The position numbers and the translations under genes were made by a program. Below, piece after piece: positions 55,520 through 64,000 of a DNA stretch of 64,000 nucleotides; the first letter of the stretch is position 1; each line of letters begins with the position of its first letter. Under the pieces are notes generated by a model that saw only the letters and a program-made list of their open reading frames with translations, was not told the origin of the DNA and did not search any database. This DNA comes from Thiomicrospira sp. WB1 (lineage in GTDB: Bacteria > Pseudomonadota > Gammaproteobacteria > Thiomicrospirales > Thiomicrospiraceae): assembly GCF_001507535.1 (NCBI RefSeq), contig NZ_LQBN01000001.1, positions 868,001-932,000 of the forward strand, given 5' to 3'.

Positions 55520-56668
55520 TTAAGTTGAACGCTTAACCAGCACAAGCTCGTCCTCGCACCAGCGCAAGTCAGCCTTTTGCGCAAAAAAATCGCGCAGCGG
55601 TGCCTCCAACAATAGGCGGCGCCAACCTTTAAGCGTGGCGGACTCTTCATGGCGCAGGATGGCGAGCAGTTCGGTTTTCCCGACCCAGTTGCCTGTATTA
55701 ATGCCGTAAGTTTGGGTGACCTGGTCCCGAAAGGCCAGCATCAGGTTCAGGGCAATTTGCTCGCGGTCAGTGACCGGGGGCGGTTTCGGGGCTTTTTCGG
55801 GCCAGGTCTTAGGGGATTGAAAGACCCGGTCAATCAGTTCAATCCATGTTTCGCCAAATTCACGAACGCTGGAAGCTTTGATATTGGGCACTTTATACAG
55901 TGCTTTGACGGTTTTGGGTGGGCGTTTGGCAATGGCAACCAGCGTGTCATCGCTCAAAACCCAGCGTCTCGGACGGTCGTGTTCGATGGCATAGGTTTCC
56001 CGCCAGGCCGCCAGTGACAGCGCGATGGCCTGGCTTTTCGGGCTGAGTCGGTTGAGCGCTTTCAGGCGGTGCCCGGCCTCATCCGGGGTGACCTGATAGA
56101 GGCTGGGATCCTGCAACTGTTCGAAATCTTCATTGAGGGCCTGTTGCTGCGCGGTGCTGAGCTTGGCTAAAACATGCGGATACAGTTGGGTGAGGCTGGT
56201 GACGTCCTCCTGAGCGTAGCGCAACTGGTCCGCCTGCAAGGGGCGCTGAGACCAGTCGGTTCGTGTCTGGTCCTTGCTTAATGTCCAATCAAGTTCTTCC
56301 TGCATCAACCGGGCCAGTCCGGCCAAGTGACCGTAACCCAGAAACACAGCGGCCACCTGGGTGTCAAAAATCGGGCTCGGCAGGCAGCCTTGCTGCACCA
56401 ATACTTCCATGTCCTGGCGGGCGCTGTGGAAGACTTTCACGATGCTCGGGTCTGTGAAAATGCGCCAAAGGGGCGAAAGGTCGTGCAGGGTCAGGGGGTC
56501 AATCAGTGCAACCTCGCCCTGTGGGGTGGCAATCTGGATCAAGCATAATTTAGGGTAATAGGTGTTCACGCGCAAAAATTCGGTGTCTACGGCAATCCAT
56601 GACAAGGAGGTCAGGGCTGAGCAGAAATCCGTTAGCGCGGCTTGGGTGGTGATCAGAGGCTGGGTCAT
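55520..56668 (-). CDS. rnd: Ribonuclease D
   Basis: A 3'-5' exoribonuclease that trims tRNA precursors. The 382 residues have the DEDDy exonuclease motifs AVDTEFLRVNTYYPKL, FHSARQDMEVL and LRYAQEDVTSL and the HRDC domain (about 215-295). Normal length. It is divergent from mpl. Confidence 0.95.
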   Translation of the reverse strand: MTQPLITTQAALTDFCSALTSLSWIAVDTEFLRVNTYYPKLCLIQIATPQGEVALIDPLTLHDLSPLWRIFTDPSIVKVFHSARQDMEVLVQQGCLPSPIFDTQVAAVFLGYGHLAGLARLMQEELDWTLSKDQTRTDWSQRPLQADQLRYAQEDVTSLTQLYPHVLAKLSTAQQQALNEDFEQLQDPSLYQVTPDEAGHRLKALNRLSPKSQAIALSLAAWRETYAIEHDRPRRWVLSDDTLVAIAKRPPKTVKALYKVPNIKASSVREFGETWIELIDRVFQSPKTWPEKAPKPPPVTDREQIALNLMLAFRDQVTQTYGINTGNWVGKTELLAILRHEESATLKGWRRLLLEAPLRDFFAQKADLRWCEDELVLVKRST

Positions 56669-56838
56669 GCAGGCAGTTTATTCGACCCGCGCGAGCTTGG
56701 CAAGTGAGAGCCGGCTGGGACGGGCAGAGACATGTGATCGTTTGCACTGACGGTTCTCTACCCTACCCTATAGAGGGATATTATTGGCGCCAGGGCGTTT
56801 TTTCGTTTATATTGGGCGGTTTTCGGGCATCTGCCTTG

Positions 56839-56850
56839 ACCAGGCCTGGT
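56839..56850. repeat. Palindrome ACCAGGCCTGGT, copy 11
   Basis: This exact copy lies 41 bases before the mpl start, between the gene and a possible -10 box TATTAT near 56779. It is followed by AAAAAGGG. Left flank is CTTG. Confidence 0.9.
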
Positions 56851-56890
56851 AAAAAGGGCAAAAAGCTGAATCGAAGGACCGCCAAAAACC

Positions 56891-58285
56891 ATGGACAATC
56901 CCTCTCATCTGCATATTTTAGGCATCGGAGGCACCTTTATGGGTGGTTTGGCTCAATTGGCCAAAGCCATGGGGTATGTGGTGACCGGTTCCGATCAGGC
57001 ACTTTATCCGCCGATGAGTACACAACTGGCTCAGGCGGGCATTGATGTTACCGATTATGGTCAGGATCCTTTGGCAAATGCGCCGGATCAGATCGTGATC
57101 GGCAATGCATTAAGCCGGGGCCATCCCGCCGTCGAGACGGTGTTGAACGCGCAACAGCGCTATACGTCGGGCCCGCAGTGGTTGTCGGATCATCTTTTGC
57201 AGGATCGTTGGGTGGTGGCCGTTGCCGGCACACACGGTAAAACCACGACCTCGGCCATGGTTGCCTGGATTCTTGAGTATGCTGGCCTGAACCCCGGGTT
57301 TCTGATCGGCGGTGTGCCGGAAAATTTCGGGGTTTCAGCTCGTCTGGGTGCTTCGCCTTTTTTTGTGATGGAAGCCGATGAATATGACACCGCGTTTTTC
57401 GATAAACGCTCCAAATTTGTGCACTATCGCCCCAGAACCTGCGTTTTGAATAATCTGGAGTTTGATCACGGTGATATTTTTGCCGACCTGGCCGCCATTC
57501 AAACCCAGTTTCACCACCTGGTACGAACCGTTCCCGGCAATGGTCTGGTGATTGCTCCTCAAGCGGACGCCGCACTGGATGGGGTCTTGGCGCAGGGGTG
57601 CTGGTCCGAGTTAAAGCGTTTTTCTCAAGGTGAGGGCGTTGCGAATTCAGGCCACGAAGCAGGGTGGACCTATCAGCCATTGCGCGAAGATGGCGGGCAT
57701 TTTGCTATCAGCCTGGACGGCGAGCGGCTGGGAGAGGTGGCATGGCCGCTGACTGGGCACCACAATATGCAAAATGCGGTGGCCGCGGTGATTGCGGCAC
57801 AAAATTGTGGCGTATCGGCCAAACTGGCCGTTACAGCATTAAACCACTTTGAAGGCGTAAAGCGTCGTTTGACCAATTTGGGTGAGGTCAATGGCATTCG
57901 GGTGTACGATGATTTTGCTCATCATCCGACGGCGATTAAGAGCACGCTTGAAGGCCTGCGCGCACGCATGCAGCGTGAGCAACAATCGGGGCGCTTGATC
58001 GCCGTGTTTGAACCGCGTTCAAACACGATGCGCCTGGGCATGCATCGTCAACGGCTGCCCCAGGCCTTTGATGCGGCCGATCAAGTGTTTGCCTTTATTG
58101 ATCCGGATTGGGGCTGGCAGTTGCCCGTGGAAGCATTCAGGCCTACGGTTAGTGTGAACGAAAGTTATGATGCGTTGCTGGCTGCCTTGAAAGCCCAGTT
58201 GCAGCCGGGTGATCAAGTGGTGTTAATGAGTAATGGGGGATTTGGTGGTCTGCCCCAGAAACTGCTAACCGAATTAGAACGATAG
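56891..58285 (+). CDS. mpl: Murein tripeptide ligase Mpl
   Basis: Joins recycled L-Ala-D-Glu-meso-DAP tripeptide to UDP-MurNAc. The 464 residues have the Mur ligase order: LGIGGTFMGGLAQLAKA (UDP loop), AGTHGKTTTSAM (ATP loop), the central ATPase region MEADEYDTAFFDKRSKF and the C-terminal domain with VYDDFAHHPTAI. It fits the two lytic transglycosylases at 44-48 kb, which feed the recycling pathway. AAGGA precedes the ATG; a GGDEF-like gene follows after five bases. Confidence 0.95.
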   Translation: MDNPSHLHILGIGGTFMGGLAQLAKAMGYVVTGSDQALYPPMSTQLAQAGIDVTDYGQDPLANAPDQIVIGNALSRGHPAVETVLNAQQRYTSGPQWLSDHLLQDRWVVAVAGTHGKTTTSAMVAWILEYAGLNPGFLIGGVPENFGVSARLGASPFFVMEADEYDTAFFDKRSKFVHYRPRTCVLNNLEFDHGDIFADLAAIQTQFHHLVRTVPGNGLVIAPQADAALDGVLAQGCWSELKRFSQGEGVANSGHEAGWTYQPLREDGGHFAISLDGERLGEVAWPLTGHHNMQNAVAAVIAAQNCGVSAKLAVTALNHFEGVKRRLTNLGEVNGIRVYDDFAHHPTAIKSTLEGLRARMQREQQSGRLIAVFEPRSNTMRLGMHRQRLPQAFDAADQVFAFIDPDWGWQLPVEAFRPTVSVNESYDALLAALKAQLQPGDQVVLMSNGGFGGLPQKLLTELER

Positions 58286-58290
58286 GATGA

Positions 58291-59334
58291 ATGACGGTGT
58301 CGGAAATGAATAATGCAGCAGCCGTGCATAAGGCAATGGAAACCATTGAACAGGAAGGCATTCCCTTGTCGCACGTGACGTTGACCATCTGGTATCTGTA
58401 TTATGCGGGCACAAACGATCCGCTGAATGCGCGGTTGAAGTCCCTGATGTCAACGGGACAGCCGATCTCGGAATCGGCGTATGAAAAACTTTACGAAAAC
58501 TTTGTTCTCAAGGCTCATTTCAACCAGAGTCTGGGGATCGATCACCAGACCACCTCCATCATCGACCGGGCCAATGATTTAAAAAGCAAAATTCATGATT
58601 TTGTCGGACTGGTTCAGCAGCATCAGATCAATCTGGGAGACATGCGAGATAGCCTGTCGTTGGCCAGTACGCGCGAGTCGGTGGAAATCATTCTGTCCGA
58701 AGCGGTGGCCGAACTGAAATCGGTGGAAAATAATTCAGTGGAAACCACGCTCTGGATGCAGCAGAACCTGGATGAGCTGGAAACCATCCGTCAGGAAGTG
58801 ATTGAAATTGAGCAAAGCCTGACGCGCGACTTTCTGACAGGCCTGCCGGACAAGGATTACTTCGAGAAAACCATGCTGGATGTGATCGATCAGTCCATGT
58901 CGGGCGTGGTGAGCAAGCGTCACCTGGTGGTCTTTGACATCAAACAGTTGAGTTACTACAACAACAAATACTCCTGGTTGCTTGGGGACAGCATTATTCG
59001 CCTGGTCGTGAAAATGATTCAGGCGCAGACACTGAAAGACTGGCAGATGATGCGCTACGAAGAAGACGCGATTGCCGTTTTGCCACCCGCCAGTGTGCCG
59101 GGCCATCAGCTGCCTGATTACATTGAATCGATCATGGACGCACTCAAAAAGAAAAAAGTGCTGGTCAAAGGCACAGACGAAGCCATTAAGAACATCGAAT
59201 TGAACGCGGTGATTGTTCAGGTGTTTGTCTATGATGAGACGCGCACCATCGCACAGAAAATTCACCTCGGGCTGCAAAAGCTCAAAGAAGACGATGACCT
59301 GCACCTGGTGCAGATTGATTCACCGGAAGGGTAA
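58291..59334 (+). CDS. Degenerate GGDEF-domain protein
   Basis: A 347-residue cytosolic protein. The N-terminal 110 residues (TIWYLYYAGTNDPLNARL) resemble the helical domain in many diguanylate cyclases; a coiled coil (about 125-180) follows, then DFLTGLPDKDYFEKTM starts a GGDEF fold. The catalytic motif reads RYEEDAIAVL, so two Gly, the Glu and Phe of GGDEF are lost. It cannot be a normal cyclase; a c-di-GMP or protein binding role is inferred. ATG 58291 lies close to the mpl stop. Confidence 0.75.
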   Translation: MTVSEMNNAAAVHKAMETIEQEGIPLSHVTLTIWYLYYAGTNDPLNARLKSLMSTGQPISESAYEKLYENFVLKAHFNQSLGIDHQTTSIIDRANDLKSKIHDFVGLVQQHQINLGDMRDSLSLASTRESVEIILSEAVAELKSVENNSVETTLWMQQNLDELETIRQEVIEIEQSLTRDFLTGLPDKDYFEKTMLDVIDQSMSGVVSKRHLVVFDIKQLSYYNNKYSWLLGDSIIRLVVKMIQAQTLKDWQMMRYEEDAIAVLPPASVPGHQLPDYIESIMDALKKKKVLVKGTDEAIKNIELNAVIVQVFVYDETRTIAQKIHLGLQKLKEDDDLHLVQIDSPEG

Positions 59335-59342
59335 AAAGCCGC

Positions 59343-59435
59343 ATGTTCGCGCTGATTGAAATCGGTCTGTTGCTTCTGATCGTCGGTGTGATTGTCTGGG
59401 CCATTCGGCCTTCCAGAAAAAAACCTCCCAAATAG
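59343..59435 (+). CDS. 30-residue single-helix membrane peptide
   Basis: ATG 59343 opens a 30-codon frame that begins 8 bases after the GGDEF-like gene. One hydrophobic helix (about 4-21, IEIGLLLLIVGVIVWAI) is followed by the basic tail RPSRKKPPK. GAAGGG lies about 12 bases upstream. Such peptides are often regulators or subunits of membrane proteins. No homologue is known to me; a chance frame is possible, though the helix-plus-basic-tail pattern argues for a real gene. Confidence 0.5.
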   Translation: MFALIEIGLLLLIVGVIVWAIRPSRKKPPK

Positions 59436-59458
59436 CCTCTTTCGCTTGGGCAAAAATC

Positions 59459-59470
59459 ACCAGGCCTGGT
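59459..59470. repeat. Palindrome ACCAGGCCTGGT, copy 12
   Basis: This exact copy lies between the 30-residue gene and the convergent epmC stop, 24 bases after the former. It is preceded by AAAAATC and followed by TAAAACG. Confidence 0.9.
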
Positions 59471-59493
59471 TAAAACGTCGGTTGCCGTTGTGT

Positions 59494-60051
59494 TTATTCC
59501 GCGCCTGAGTCTCTGGGCAACGTGAACTGGTCCCGTGACGGGAAGCACCCCTGACGGTAATGATCGGCTAATACCTGTGTCCAGCGATGGGCACGAGAGG
59601 GTAAGCCTTCGCTTAGCAGTGTCTGCACGCATTCCCAGACATTTTGTTTAAAGGCGGAGGAGGGGCCGGTACCGCCTTCCAGGTTATCGGCGCTGAAATG
59701 AAAGCGAAATCCGGCCGCCTGGGAAAAAATCCATTCAAATGCCTGAGGTCTGACCTCAACCTGTTCAAACAAGGCCTGTTGTTCGGGGCTGCGGCCATCC
59801 GGCTGGTACCAATAACCAAAATCTTCTTTCAGGCGACGCGCTTTGCCTGCCACGCACCAGTGTGCAATTTCATGCAATGCGCTGGCAAAAAAACCATGAG
59901 CAAACACGATGCGGTGGTAGGGGTGACGGTCATCGGCGGGTCGATAGATTGGCTCGGGTTCACAGCAAACCAGGCGCGTGTTTTCGCTCTGAGAAAAGGT
60001 TTGGTTGAACAGGGTGATCAGATCATCGGACCGATGTATGGGCTGAGGCAT
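59494..60051 (-). CDS. epmC: Elongation factor P hydroxylase EpmC (YfcM)
   Basis: Hydroxylates the lysylated residue of elongation factor P. The 185 residues begin MPQPIHRSDDLITLFNQ and carry the family motif ALHEIAHWCVAGKARR (metal-binding HExxH) and DFGYWYQPDGR. The upstream part of the frame is on top of hemL and not EpmC-like, so ATG 60051 is the start. No good ribosome site is seen. EpmA and EpmB are not in the window. Confidence 0.92.
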   Translation of the reverse strand: MPQPIHRSDDLITLFNQTFSQSENTRLVCCEPEPIYRPADDRHPYHRIVFAHGFFASALHEIAHWCVAGKARRLKEDFGYWYQPDGRSPEQQALFEQVEVRPQAFEWIFSQAAGFRFHFSADNLEGGTGPSSAFKQNVWECVQTLLSEGLPSRAHRWTQVLADHYRQGCFPSRDQFTLPRDSGAE

Positions 60052-60103
60052 AGATAAGAGAGAGAGGTAGGACCGACTCGAAACACGAGCCGGCAGGACA
60101 GAT

Positions 60104-61387
60104 TTACAGGTTTGCCATGACTTTACGGGCCGCCACAATGGTGGCTTCAATATCTTCATCGCTGTGCGCTGCGGAGACAAAGCCGGTTTCAAATGCGGAA
60201 GGGGCAAGATAGACCCCTTCATCCAGCATCCCATGATAAAACTGCTTGAAGCGCTCCAGGTCACACTGGCTGACTTGAGCAAAACGGCGAATTGGGTTGG
60301 CGTCTTCGGTAAAGAAATAACCGAACATGCCTCCGACCGTGTTTGTAGCCAGTGGCACGCCGTTCTCTTGAGCCGCGGCGGCAAACCCGTTCATCAGTTT
60401 GTTGGATTTGGCTTCCAGATCCTCAAAGAAACCGGGTTTGGCAATCAGCTCGAGGGTTTTGAGTCCGGCGGCCATGGCAATCGGATTGCCCGACAGGGTT
60501 CCGGCCTGATAAACCGGGCCCAGCGGGGAAATGTGCTCCATCACCGATTTTTTGCCACCAAAGGCCCCAACCGGCATGCCGCCGCCAATGACTTTTCCGA
60601 AGGTGGTCAAATCCGGCGTGATGCCATAGCGTTCCTGTGCCCCACCCAGTGCGACCCGAAATCCGCACATGACTTCATCAAAAATCAAGACCGCGCCGGA
60701 TTGATCACATACCTCACGCAGGGTTTCCAGAAAGCCTTCTTCGGGCGGGACGCAGTTCATGTTACCGGCGACCGGCTCGACGATGATGCAGGCGATTTCA
60801 TGACCGATGTCGGCAAAAACCTGACGGACCTGCTCACTGTCGTTGTGGGTTAGAGTGATGGTTTGGCTGGCCAAAGCTTCTGGCACACCGGGAGAAGAGG
60901 GCTCGCCCAGCGTCAGCGCGCCAGACCCCGCTTTGACCAGCAGAGAGTCAGAGTGACCATGATAATCGCCCTCGAATTTGATGATCTTGTCCCGTCCTGT
61001 GGCGCCGCGTGCCAGGCGGATGGCGGTCATGGTGGCCTCGGTGCCGGAGTTGACCATGCGAACCATGTCCATCGAAGGCACCAGTTCGCACATTTTGTCC
61101 GCCATGGTGGTCTCGATTTCGGTTGGAGCGCCAAAAGACAGGCCGTTTTCGGCCTGGTCTTGAACCGCTTTGATCACTTCCGGGTGGGCATGACCGACAA
61201 TGGCCGGACCCCAGGAACCGACGTAATCAATGTATTGACGGTCGTCTTCATCAATTAAGTACGGGCCGGTGGCCTTTTTGAAGAAGACCGGATCCCCGCC
61301 GACGCCTTTGAAGGCGCGAACCGGAGAGTTGACCCCGCCGGGAATGTGAATCTGTGCTTTTTCAAAAAGACTGTGGGAGCGTTTCAT
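60104..61387 (-). CDS. hemL: Glutamate-1-semialdehyde 2,1-aminomutase
   Basis: Makes 5-aminolevulinate for tetrapyrroles by the C5 pathway. The 427 residues begin [23 protein letters not shown] and bind PLP through the Lys in [16 protein letters not shown], with [17 protein letters not shown] and FDEVMCGFR conserved. Normal length. Confidence 0.97.
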   Translation of the reverse strand: MKRSHSLFEKAQIHIPGGVNSPVRAFKGVGGDPVFFKKATGPYLIDEDDRQYIDYVGSWGPAIVGHAHPEVIKAVQDQAENGLSFGAPTEIETTMADKMCELVPSMDMVRMVNSGTEATMTAIRLARGATGRDKIIKFEGDYHGHSDSLLVKAGSGALTLGEPSSPGVPEALASQTITLTHNDSEQVRQVFADIGHEIACIIVEPVAGNMNCVPPEEGFLETLREVCDQSGAVLIFDEVMCGFRVALGGAQERYGITPDLTTFGKVIGGGMPVGAFGGKKSVMEHISPLGPVYQAGTLSGNPIAMAAGLKTLELIAKPGFFEDLEAKSNKLMNGFAAAAQENGVPLATNTVGGMFGYFFTEDANPIRRFAQVSQCDLERFKQFYHGMLDEGVYLAPSAFETGFVSAAHSDEDIEATIVAARKVMANL

Positions 61388-61439
61388 AGACCTTCCTGTT
61401 GGTTTGGTAGCGCCCTCTGTGGGGGCAAACGTTCAAAAA

Positions 61440-61943
61440 TTATAAATCGGGCGTCATGCGATCGATTTTGTCACGAACCAGATCAAAATCCACTTCGCCA
61501 ATTTTCTGGTAAACAATGTTGCCATTGGGGGCAATCAGAAAACTGGTGGGCGTCAGCTGTATTTCGCCGAAGGCTTTGGCCAGTTCACCCTGAGAGTCCA
61601 TAACATAGGAAAAGGGATAAGGGTTGTTTTCGATGAATTTCTGGACTTGTTCGGCTGGGTCGTAATCCATGGAAATGGCGATCAGCTCGAAGTCATCGCC
61701 AAAATCGCGCTTGATCTCAGCGAGGTGCGGCATTTCGGCAATGCAGCCCGGACAGGTGGTGGCCCAGAAATTGACCAGCACCGGTTTTTTGGGCTGGTTG
61801 AGTGCCAGCTCTTCACCGGAATTGGTTTTGACCGTGATCGCCGGCGCTTTGCCCAGCCCTTGTGAAAACAGCGTTAAATAAATCAGCGTGCCCAGCAGGG
61901 CCAAGACCACGATCACAAAGAGTTTGCGTCCAAGCTGTTGCAT
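61440..61943 (-). CDS. TlpA/ResA-type membrane-anchored thioredoxin
   Basis: A 167-residue protein with one N-terminal helix (about 7-27) that anchors it to the outer face of the inner membrane and a thioredoxin fold with Cys64-Pro-Gly-Cys67 in FWATTCPGC and a cis-Pro in LTPTSFLI. It fits the redoxins that keep apo-proteins or cytochrome c reduced. It lies between hemL and rpiA on the same strand. Confidence 0.88.
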   Translation of the reverse strand: MQQLGRKLFVIVVLALLGTLIYLTLFSQGLGKAPAITVKTNSGEELALNQPKKPVLVNFWATTCPGCIAEMPHLAEIKRDFGDDFELIAISMDYDPAEQVQKFIENNPYPFSYVMDSQGELAKAFGEIQLTPTSFLIAPNGNIVYQKIGEVDFDLVRDKIDRMTPDL

Positions 61944-61973
61944 GCGTTTTTCCTGCCGTTGTGAGTGAAAGAG

Positions 61974-62639
61974 TTATTGTGCCGTCAGTGTTTCCACGCC
62001 ATTGGCGGTGCCGCACAAAAACACATCGGCCGGACGGGCGGCAAAAAGGCCATTGGTGACCACACCCACAATCGAATTGAGTTCGTTTTCCATGGCAACC
62101 GGATCGGTGATCTGCAGGCCGTGAATGTCCAGAATCACATTGCCGTTGTCGGTGGTGAAACCCTCGCGTAGGACGGGTTCCCCGCCAAAGCGTTTGACGA
62201 TTTCACGCGCGACGTAGCTGCGCGCCATGGGAATGACTTCGACCGGTAAGGGGAACTTGCCCAGAATATCGACTTTTTTGCTGTCGTCGGCAATGCAGAC
62301 AAATTTTTTCGCCACCGCCAGTACGATTTTTTCCCGTGTCAGGGCGCCGCCGCCGCCTTTGATCAGGTGCAGATGCGGGTTGGCTTCATCGGCGCCATCA
62401 ATGTAGACCGACATTTCGTCGACACTGTTGAGGTCCAGAACCGGAATGCCATGCCCCTGCAAACGTTCCGCCGTGGCTTCGGAGCTGGCGACCGCGCCCT
62501 TGATCTGGCCTTTGATCTTGGCCAGTTCATCAATGAAGAAATTGGCGGTCGAGCCGGTGCCTACCCCGATATAGGTGTCTGCTTCAACGTATTCGACGGC
62601 GGCTTTGGCCACGGCTTGTTTTAATTCGTCCTGTGTCAT
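61974..62639 (-). CDS. rpiA: Ribose-5-phosphate isomerase A
   Basis: Interconverts ribose 5-phosphate and ribulose 5-phosphate. The 221 residues have [39 protein letters not shown], split as [10 protein letters not shown] and [11 protein letters not shown], and the active-site region VDEMSVY. Normal length. The tlpA-like gene follows 30 bases later on the same strand. Confidence 0.97.
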   Translation of the reverse strand: MTQDELKQAVAKAAVEYVEADTYIGVGTGSTANFFIDELAKIKGQIKGAVASSEATAERLQGHGIPVLDLNSVDEMSVYIDGADEANPHLHLIKGGGGALTREKIVLAVAKKFVCIADDSKKVDILGKFPLPVEVIPMARSYVAREIVKRFGGEPVLREGFTTDNGNVILDIHGLQITDPVAMENELNSIVGVVTNGLFAARPADVFLCGTANGVETLTAQ

Positions 62640-62776
62640 AGTCAGCTCTTTTCTTAGTGTTGTTTTTGGATGGGGCGCATGACGAAACCTTTGTGCCGGT
62701 CAGGCGGTTTTGGCCTGCCATGCGCTCAAGAATGCCGTTATTTTAGTTTTTTGGCTGCAAAATGTATAGGCGGGAT

Positions 62777-62804
62777 CAAAAACGACCAGGCCTGGTCGTT
62801 TTTG
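62777..62804. terminator. Bidirectional terminator built on palindrome copy 13
   Basis: The core is at 62785-62796, inside a perfect 28-bp inverted repeat CAAAAACG...CGTTTTTG. On the minus strand it is 9 bases after the stop of the secreted hypothetical gene and gives a GC-rich stem followed by TTTTT, so it can end that transcript. The A- and T-tracts have the opposite order to copies 4 and 6. Confidence 0.8.
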
Positions 62805-62812
62805 GGGGGCAT

Positions 62813-63313
62813 TCAGTGCGGTGTCTGATGGGTGCCGCCGGGCGCATTGAAAATAACGGGCGGCCCTTCACGACGCGGCTTGTCGGCCGTCAGTTTTGGC
62901 GGCATTTTGCCTTCGATCCGTTCAAATTTTTCCATGACCAGACCCGATTGGGTCACATAATAGTGATCCGGGTAGACGTGCACGACTTTATAGACCATGG
63001 GGCGCAGCTGTCGACCTTCTTCCTGCAAAGGTTTTCCCAGCGCCATGTACATGCCGCAGGCGGTCGCTCCCGGTTCCACGTTGATGGTGTCGAGATTGTC
63101 ATGATCGGTGACACTCAATTGCGCCCGGCGATCAAGCTCTGTCAGGTAACGTTTCTTTTCGTTTGCGTCGGTCAAGCCGTTGTACTCAAGGCAAAGTTTG
63201 AGGGTTTGCTCTTTGCTCAGGTCAGCGTCAACGGCATAGGCGTTTGAGATGGTAAGGCCTGTCAGACTTGCGGCAAGCAAAAGGGGACGAAATTTGGCAA
63301 ATGTTGGCATCAT
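62813..63313 (-). CDS. Secreted protein of unknown function
   Basis: A 166-residue protein with a signal peptide (to about residue 25, ending SNAYA). The mature part has two Cys (LKLCLEYNG and TACGMYMALG) and a Pro-rich tail without other motifs. The family is not recognised. The start was placed at ATG 63313 with AGG upstream; ATG 63310 or 63322 are alternatives. It ends at a palindrome-based terminator. Confidence 0.65.
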   Translation of the reverse strand: MMPTFAKFRPLLLAASLTGLTISNAYAVDADLSKEQTLKLCLEYNGLTDANEKKRYLTELDRRAQLSVTDHDNLDTINVEPGATACGMYMALGKPLQEEGRQLRPMVYKVVHVYPDHYYVTQSGLVMEKFERIEGKMPPKLTADKPRREGPPVIFNAPGGTHQTPH

Positions 63314-63442
63314 GCAATACACCTGAGTTGTTTAATCTGAATGGAGAACCGTCATCAAGTCGCAGTGATTGATGGTATGCGTTTGGCATAACTATAAGGA
63401 TTGAAAGGAAGGATTCAAGCGTTAAGCGTGGATAAAGTGTGA

Positions 63443-63465
63443 AGCCCGTTACGGATGAACGGGCT
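63443..63465 (-). terminator. Stem-loop after the PCuAC gene
   Basis: AGCCCGTT pairs with AACGGGCT around a 7-base loop, 12 bases after the PCuAC stop on the minus strand. The base run after it (TTCAC) is a poor U-tract, so termination may be partial. Confidence 0.55.
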
Positions 63466-63476
63466 GTTAAACTGGA

Positions 63477-63971
63477 TCAGTGCATGGAATGCTTCATGTT
63501 TTTGTGACCGGAATGGCCGCCGCGCATGGATTGAACCGGAGCGGTCACGGTTTTTTTACTGCCATCGCTGAATTGCAATGTCAGGGTCACGTCTTCCCCG
63601 GCCTGCATAATACGGGGCATGTCAATCAGCATGATATGCAGCCCGCCGGGCTTGAGTTCCGTGGTGCCATGGGCGGGAATGTCGATTTTTTCAATTTCTC
63701 GCATTTTCATGATGCCGTTGTCATGGATGTGCGTGTGCAGTTCCACGCGATTGGCGACTTCTGAGCCGGCTTTTACCAGTGAAATGGTCTGGTCACTCCG
63801 GTTGTGAAACACCATAAAGCTGCCTGTGGCCATGGCACCGGGAGGTACTTCACGGACATAGGGCGCGTCGACGGTGATCTGATCCGCATCATTGGCTTGA
63901 ACGGGCAAGGTGGTTGCGCTTAGAGCGACGGCAGCGGCAAGTGTCAGTTTGTGTAAGGCATTCAATCTCAT
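63477..63971 (-). CDS. PCuAC copper chaperone
   Basis: A periplasmic copper-binding protein thought to deliver Cu(I) to cytochrome oxidase. The 164 residues have a signal peptide (to about residue 26, ending PVQA), the metal motif with VELHTHIHDNGIMKMR and GLHIMLIDM, and a His/Met-rich tail GGHSGHKNMKHSMH that could hold extra copper. AAGGAAA precedes the ATG. Its promoter region reaches past the window edge. Confidence 0.93.
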   Translation of the reverse strand: MRLNALHKLTLAAAVALSATTLPVQANDADQITVDAPYVREVPPGAMATGSFMVFHNRSDQTISLVKAGSEVANRVELHTHIHDNGIMKMREIEKIDIPAHGTTELKPGGLHIMLIDMPRIMQAGEDVTLTLQFSDGSKKTVTAPVQSMRGGHSGHKNMKHSMH

Positions 63972-64000
63972 GGCAGTTTCCTTAAGTTTATGGGGTCGTA

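Overview
The window reads as a typical chromosomal stretch of a free-living gammaproteobacterium. Evidence is the gene content and order: ruvC-ruvA-ruvB next to tolQRAB-pal-cpoB-queC, mltD-gloB-methyltransferase-rnhA-dnaQ, greA-DUF4149, glnS-cysS, plus LpxH, Mpl, EpmC and OMPLA-type phospholipase, all of which indicate a Gram-negative cell with an outer membrane. Base composition looks mid-50s % GC by eye. I cannot name the genus. There is no insertion sequence, prophage, CRISPR array, rRNA gene or obvious genomic island, and nearly all space is coding.

Layout. 1-6.4 kb: a membrane chemoreceptor with a CZB domain, a ZIP-like transporter carrying two cyclic-nucleotide-binding-type domains, a Bcr/CflA efflux pump and a small DUF2798 protein. 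6.4-12.1 kb: carA-carB behind a long leader with a terminator-like hairpin, then greA and a DUF4149 membrane protein. 12.2-16.7 kb: a small secreted protein, a DUF455 ferritin-like protein, a ROK sugar kinase, a thioredoxin-like protein, and a divergent SDR-phospholipase A pair. 17-28.9 kb: DUF502-aspS, nadA, ruvCAB, the Tol-Pal envelope system and queC. 28.9-29.3 kb: two identical tRNA-Lys genes and a hexanucleotide repeat. 29.3-35.2 kb: a nitrogen-control cluster (ntrB, ntrC, a P-II gene) with two unrecognised companions, and psd. 35.3-40.9 kb: argG, pgpA, a rhodanese, an SDF-family symporter, lpxH and two cyclophilins. 41-44.3 kb: glnS-cysS. 44.3-50.9 kb: two lytic transglycosylases, gloB, a methyltransferase, rnhA, dnaQ. 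51-56.7 kb: SlyD-like FKBP, ETHE1-type persulfide dioxygenase, DUF481 barrel, MscS, phosphofructokinase, RNase D. 56.9-64 kb: mpl, a degenerate GGDEF protein, a 30-residue membrane peptide, epmC, hemL, a TlpA-like protein, rpiA, a secreted hypothetical and a PCuAC copper chaperone.

The most unusual signal is not a gene. The exact 12-base palindrome ACCAGGCCTGGT occurs 13 times in 64 kb, where about 0.005 copies are expected by chance. Nine copies are intergenic, and the four inside genes all lie within about 60 bases of a gene end. Many are flanked by T-tracts on the left and A-tracts on the right; two are built into terminator hairpins with the opposite polarity. I recognise no described element with this sequence. 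Other leads are a putative ribosome-coupled attenuator in front of carAB, and an orphan promoter followed by three hairpins and a terminator between cysS and slt that could be a small RNA.
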